From contig NAOQ01000239.1 in the NCBI GenBank assembly GCA_002751075.1, positions 95,291 to 108,037 of the forward strand: DNA of 12,747 bases. Reading direction: 5' to 3'. The stretch comes from Ichthyophonus hoferi. Lineage: Eukaryota; Opisthokonta; Ichthyosporea; Ichthyophonida; Ichthyophonidae. The position numbers and the translations under genes were made by a program. The notes below the pieces were generated by a model that was given only the letters and a program-made list of their open reading frames with translations, searched no databases and had not been told where the DNA came from. Of this stretch, positions 9,133 through 12,747 are shown piece by piece; positions within the stretch are counted from its first letter, which is position 1; each line of letters starts with the position of its first letter.

Positions 9133-10060
9133 AAAACAGGACATGTACATTTTAATAACTAAAATTTGTATTTGCATAATCATAATTAAAACTAATGATA
9201 AAACGGTTCTTTAAATGATATGGATAATTGAGGGCTACTCACCCAGATGTAGACATTAGATGAACGGTGCATGGGAAATCAAGATGTACTACTAATTAAT
9301 TACATCATCACAGAACATACCACGTTATATCAAATAAGCCATATGTAAACTATGTGGCCATTGGTTCATCTGAACTATAGTGTTGCATTACTTAATTATT
9401 ACTAACAACAAAAATGAAATGTGATATATTTCAAAAATAAATATGTATATAATTTTAATTGCTAAATTGCGCATACATATATTTATTGTTTGCATTTTTT
9501 CACACAAATTTACTCTTTTATCGCCATCTCATCCATGTTTGCTTCGCTCACACTTTTATTTTATTGCTCATCGGTGAGATATAGTATAAAATTCCTCTCA
9601 ATTATTTTTTCTGGGGTACATTTTTTAAGTCTAATCTAACTGGCCAGTTTTATGTATAACATCAATTATTGGATATATAAATGAAAGTGCTAAAATACCA
9701 CGTCACTACCTTTTCTGGTTTCACTTAAAGTGACTCTAAAAAAACTCTTTAATTCTTAAACACCATAGTATGATAGGAGTTTATTTATTGGTTACGGTCT
9801 ACAAGATCTGGCAACGTCCCATTCGGTGATGATTGTTCCACATTTTGCAGATTTTCAACCGTGAGTCAGAGGTTAGCAAACACAGACATTGCATAATTTC
9901 AATATAATATATTTACATGTTAAAAAATAAATATTACTGTGATATTTAACATTATTTTAATCATTTATTTAAGCAATAATGAAAGCCAAACAACGATAGT
10001 TTATCTATAAAACATACATTAAGCACAACCCGTAGATTTACTTGCGTCAGATATATTTAT
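9133..10060. other. Intergenic AT-rich spacer upstream of the ML-domain gene
   Basis: No open frame of note on either strand. A minus-strand snippet near 9520-9545 (MDEMAIK before GTAAAT) could mimic a first exon but has no partner. Octamer-type ATTTGCAT occurs at 9170-9177. Otherwise it is plain AT-rich DNA. Confidence 0.4.
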
Positions 10061-10065
10061 AAGCA

Positions 10066-10159
10066 ACCAATCAAAGAATTTAATTCTAGTTAGAGCAAAC
10101 ATCGTATGGATTGAAGATTTATAAAAAGTTTACAATTTTATATACATGACTATTTGCAT
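10066..10159 (+). promoter_or_regulatory. Candidate promoter of the ML-domain gene: CCAAT, TATA, octamer
   Basis: ACCAATCAAA lies at 10066-10075, TATAAAAA at 10120-10127 and a perfect octamer ATTTGCAT at 10152-10159, all upstream of the ATG at 10227. Initiation about 30 nt after the TATA would give a leader of about 75 nt, with the octamer at the start site. These are sequence matches only. Confidence 0.4.
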
Positions 10160-10226
10160 AAATAAGTTGTATTATACATACATTGTTACACACAGTTTAC
10201 TGAAGTTGAAATAATAAGAAAAGGTT

Positions 10227-10691
10227 ATGCTTAAGTTATTTTCTGTCGTTGTTGGAATATCATCTACTCTCCTCAGTGCTAGGGCTGGGGCAATTTACCC
10301 CGCAATCTCCCCCTGTGTGGGTCATGGAAGATACTCTGCTCCTAGTGACTTACTTCAAGCAAGAGAATATACCATTGTCCCTTTTAACCCTAAAGCTGGC
10401 GATATATTTCACGCTGGGTTTTCCGGAACTATTACTGAGCAGATCGATGGTGGTGTGATAGCTATTGATGTAAAGATTGGAGGTATTATTCCTATCTATC
10501 AGAACGTTTCTTTGGCCTTAGTAAACGATATTCGCAGGCAGCTACCTCTTAAGCCTGGGCATTTTGAACTTGAAGAAACCATCAAGCTTCCTGACTTCCT
10601 TTTTGGAAAGGTTGAGGGTACTGTGCGAATTTATTCGAATAACGAAAAGCAGATCACCTGCGTTAAGATACACATAGACCTTGGCAGTTAA
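10227..10691 (+). CDS. Secreted ML-domain (NPC2 / PG-PI transfer-like) lipid-binding protein
   Basis: A single uninterrupted exon of 154 residues. An in-frame TAA ends 9 nt before the ATG, fixing the start. Residues 1 to about 20 (MLKLFSVVVGISSTLLSARA) form a signal peptide. The rest follows the ML fold: PFNPKAGD, then GFSGTITEQIDGGVIAIDV, GGIIPIY, LPLKPGHFELE, IKLPDFLFGKVEG and QITCVKIHID, strand for strand like fungal PG/PI transfer proteins and animal NPC2. ML proteins are beta sandwiches that hold one lipid, usually sterol or phospholipid, and act in lysosomes or outside the cell. Only Cys30 and Cys145 remain, matching the disulfide that ties the two ends of NPC2. The C-x5-C pair usual before the P-x-x-x-G segment is absent. 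A sequon is present at N93-V-S. The ligand cannot be read from sequence. Confidence 0.92.
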   Translation: MLKLFSVVVGISSTLLSARAGAIYPAISPCVGHGRYSAPSDLLQAREYTIVPFNPKAGDIFHAGFSGTITEQIDGGVIAIDVKIGGIIPIYQNVSLALVNDIRRQLPLKPGHFELEETIKLPDFLFGKVEGTVRIYSNNEKQITCVKIHIDLGS

Positions 10692-10881
10692 GGCATGTTT
10701 GTTTTTGTCATGTTCGTACGGTATGTAGTACGACTTAAGGAAAACATAATATTGTGATGGTGTATTTCTGGCACAGTATTATAAAAGAAGCAGACGTTTC
10801 TGTTGCTTATGAATGCAAACGGCAACTGATAATTTAGAAAAGTAGGGAGTAGGGCTTCTGATGAATATATTATATAATTGT

Positions 10882-10887
10882 AATAAA
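10882..10887 (+). terminator. Poly(A) signal of the ML-domain gene
   Basis: AATAAA in TGTAATAAAGTGTAG lies about 190 nt past the stop and is followed at once by a GT-rich stretch, the usual layout for cleavage and polyadenylation. Confidence 0.6.
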
Positions 10888-10899
10888 GTGTAGTAGTTA

Positions 10900-12747
10900 T
10901 TTGACTTTCAGTATTGATTTTTCTGTTGCCATTTTAAATAGTAAACAAAAGTACACTGGTATATTCTATATATGTTGCTCTAATAAATAGATGCTACTCA
11001 ACTTACCTTGGTATTTTAAACCCAACCTCTTGTACAAACAGGACATTTACTATATCTACCTGCTTTTTTGCCAATAGTGGCGTCCGTTTAAATGCCTTAT
11101 ATTTGATCTTTACTGTAACATATAGCTACTATATAGTTTTGAAGTATAATCAATTTTATATTTGGAAGATTCCAATGAAAAGGCGTTGCCATGCAGTTAT
11201 GAATGTTATGATTTCAATGACTTTAAAATGTGATGGGCCGAGTCCTTTTGCATTCCAAGCAATATCTATTTATCTATACTATATCCATGCAATGTAGTTG
11301 CGTGATTAAACAGTAATGAAGTCTTTTTGTTTGACTTCTAATTGATCTAGTACTATAATAGTTAAGTTTAAATAGTGTTTAAAATGTTAATCACAACTTA
11401 ATATAGTTTAAATTTAACGACCATGGTATACTATCTGGTAACAAAGTACTTAATGTGCAAATGTAGATTCCGTACTATACTGGGTCACAATATAAATGTA
11501 GCATATAGCTCGCCATAAATATTAGTGTATGTCAAGTTTGGCATTACATAAATGTTCTATAAAAAAAAAGTAAACAAAAGGATTTGGTGTGTGTTGAGAA
11601 TGTGTGCTATAGTGTAGAGATATGTAGTATAGATAATTGATATTATGTTATATAGTGTAGGAGTGTATTATGTTGTGGTGTGGTATAAGGTATAATGAAA
11701 GTCACTGTACAAAGATATACAATACATCATATAAGTTGTCATAATATCTCACACATACGCGAAACGACAAACACTCACCATACATTATTATGTACATTGT
11801 ACCGATTGTCTGTGTACATATAACGTATACACAGGCATTATAATAAACCGTATTGTTCAACTTTCTCTTAAAGCATAACACTGTTAACTCTATGGTCTAA
11901 TCATTTAATAAAGATATTTACCCACGGTTATTATTTATAGTTATGATTGAGTTATTGTTATGTAAGCATTCATTAGAACAACAGCCTTTTGTAAATAAAT
12001 GTGATAGAATATAGATAATACATCGCGCAGAAAGAAAAACAAAAAATTGGCTAAAATTAATGCAAATGAGCGAATTATATGTAGCACTGAGTCAATTATT
12101 GGACTACATGTTTTCTAGAAACATGGTCTTGAACTGTATGTTTAGTGTATATAATGCTGTGCGTATCTTAGTCAGCATCATGACCTTTATATTAATGTAT
12201 CTATCACCCACGTATTTAGGCAAAACTGCATTTTGAACACTTCATAATAGTCTTGCAATAGTAAACATTGTCAAATACCACCTTACATACTTACATGTTA
12301 CATCGTCTGTTATATTTAATATACGCTGTGATACAATCAATAATATTGTAGACAATTTAAATGGTAATGCTACATACACAGATATTTATAAATACTATTA
12401 TGTTTGAAAAGCTTAAAACCCAGCTTTACTTTACCCTATATTAATTCAATCTAGTAATAATATATAATATATACTTTCTAGACTGCATACAAACTATCAT
12501 ACTGTCATACCATCATACTATCACACATACTATCGTATGGCTCTTATTAAAATATACTTAATGAAGTAATTGTAAATGAAATATATAATTATATAGTTGT
12601 AGAAAAAGAATTTGTTCAAACTAGCCAACACCCTCTCTTCTTCGTCAATGTGGTACAAATACAAGAGAATTTTTTTAATATTATATATTGTGCAGTACAT
12701 TCTAAATTATGACGTAGGTGGCTGAACTGCATATGAGGATTAATCCT
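10900..12747. other. AT-rich region to the window end, no gene supported
   Basis: Stops are dense in all frames. The longest plus frame (11103-11297) is a hydrophobic read with no motif. A perfect minus-strand donor context AAG|GTAAGT near 11000 follows a short open segment without recognisable protein. A CATACCATCATACTATCA-type microsatellite lies at 12490-12535. A perfect octamer ATGCAAAT lies at 12060-12067. Near 12620-12665 a minus-strand read (YHIDEEERVLASLNK) is suggestive but has no supporting splice sites. Confidence 0.45.

Noticed and set aside
10249-10458. Second frame inside the ML-domain gene
   Set aside because: Out-of-frame shadow, since the ML fold is read in the 10227 frame.
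10990-11090. Minus-strand segment before a perfect donor AAG|GTAAGT, including a KCPVC read
   Set aside because: The C-x2-C read is only about 22 codons long and hits a stop before the donor. The frame that reaches the donor shows no domain and has no partner exon.
12610-12670. Minus-strand read YHIDEEERVLASLNK as a possible exon
   Set aside because: It is short and runs into low-complexity Tyr/Ile sequence, with no convincing acceptor and no neighbouring exon inside the window.
1-12747. tRNA, rRNA, CRISPR array or virus-like element
   Set aside because: No tRNA B-box with cloverleaf, rRNA core or regularly spaced repeat-spacer array was seen, and no capsid, reverse-transcriptase or integrase read was recognised in any frame I examined.

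Overview
The window looks like a stretch of a compact, AT-rich animal genome. The genes have short introns with GT/AG borders and polypyrimidine acceptors. Exons stand out as islands of higher GC in AT-rich introns and spacers. A SETD2-type histone methyltransferase with a WW and an SRI domain, a eukaryotic LicD/fukutin-like enzyme and a secreted ML-domain protein fit an early-branching metazoan such as a sponge. That placement is an inference; nothing here names the species.

Layout. At 1-2620 (+) lie the last four exons of a SETD2 homologue: the second half of its WW domain, a charged linker and the complete C-terminal SRI domain. From 2621 to 4760 there is a non-coding spacer with an AT-rich repeat tract and a roughly 190-bp folded-back element studded with TGACGTCA palindromes. 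At 4761-6867 (-) is a three-exon gene that I assembled by splice phase. It encodes three membrane spans followed by a LicD/FKTN/FKRP nucleotidyltransferase-like domain, and it is convergent with SETD2. From 6890 to 10120 the sequence is mainly non-coding, with a CCAAT/TATA promoter for the LicD-like gene, two copies of a diverged ~100-bp repeat, and a weakly supported small two-exon gene on the minus strand (8009-8977). At 10227-10691 (+) is a single-exon gene for a secreted ML (NPC2 / PG-PI transfer-like) lipid-binding protein, with a promoter and poly(A) signal. The remainder to 12747 is AT-rich DNA without a supportable gene.

The three confident genes do not form an obvious pathway. SETD2 acts on chromatin during transcription. 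The LicD-like protein is a predicted membrane enzyme of the secretory pathway. The ML protein is secreted or endolysosomal. No virus-like element, tRNA, rRNA or CRISPR array was recognised.
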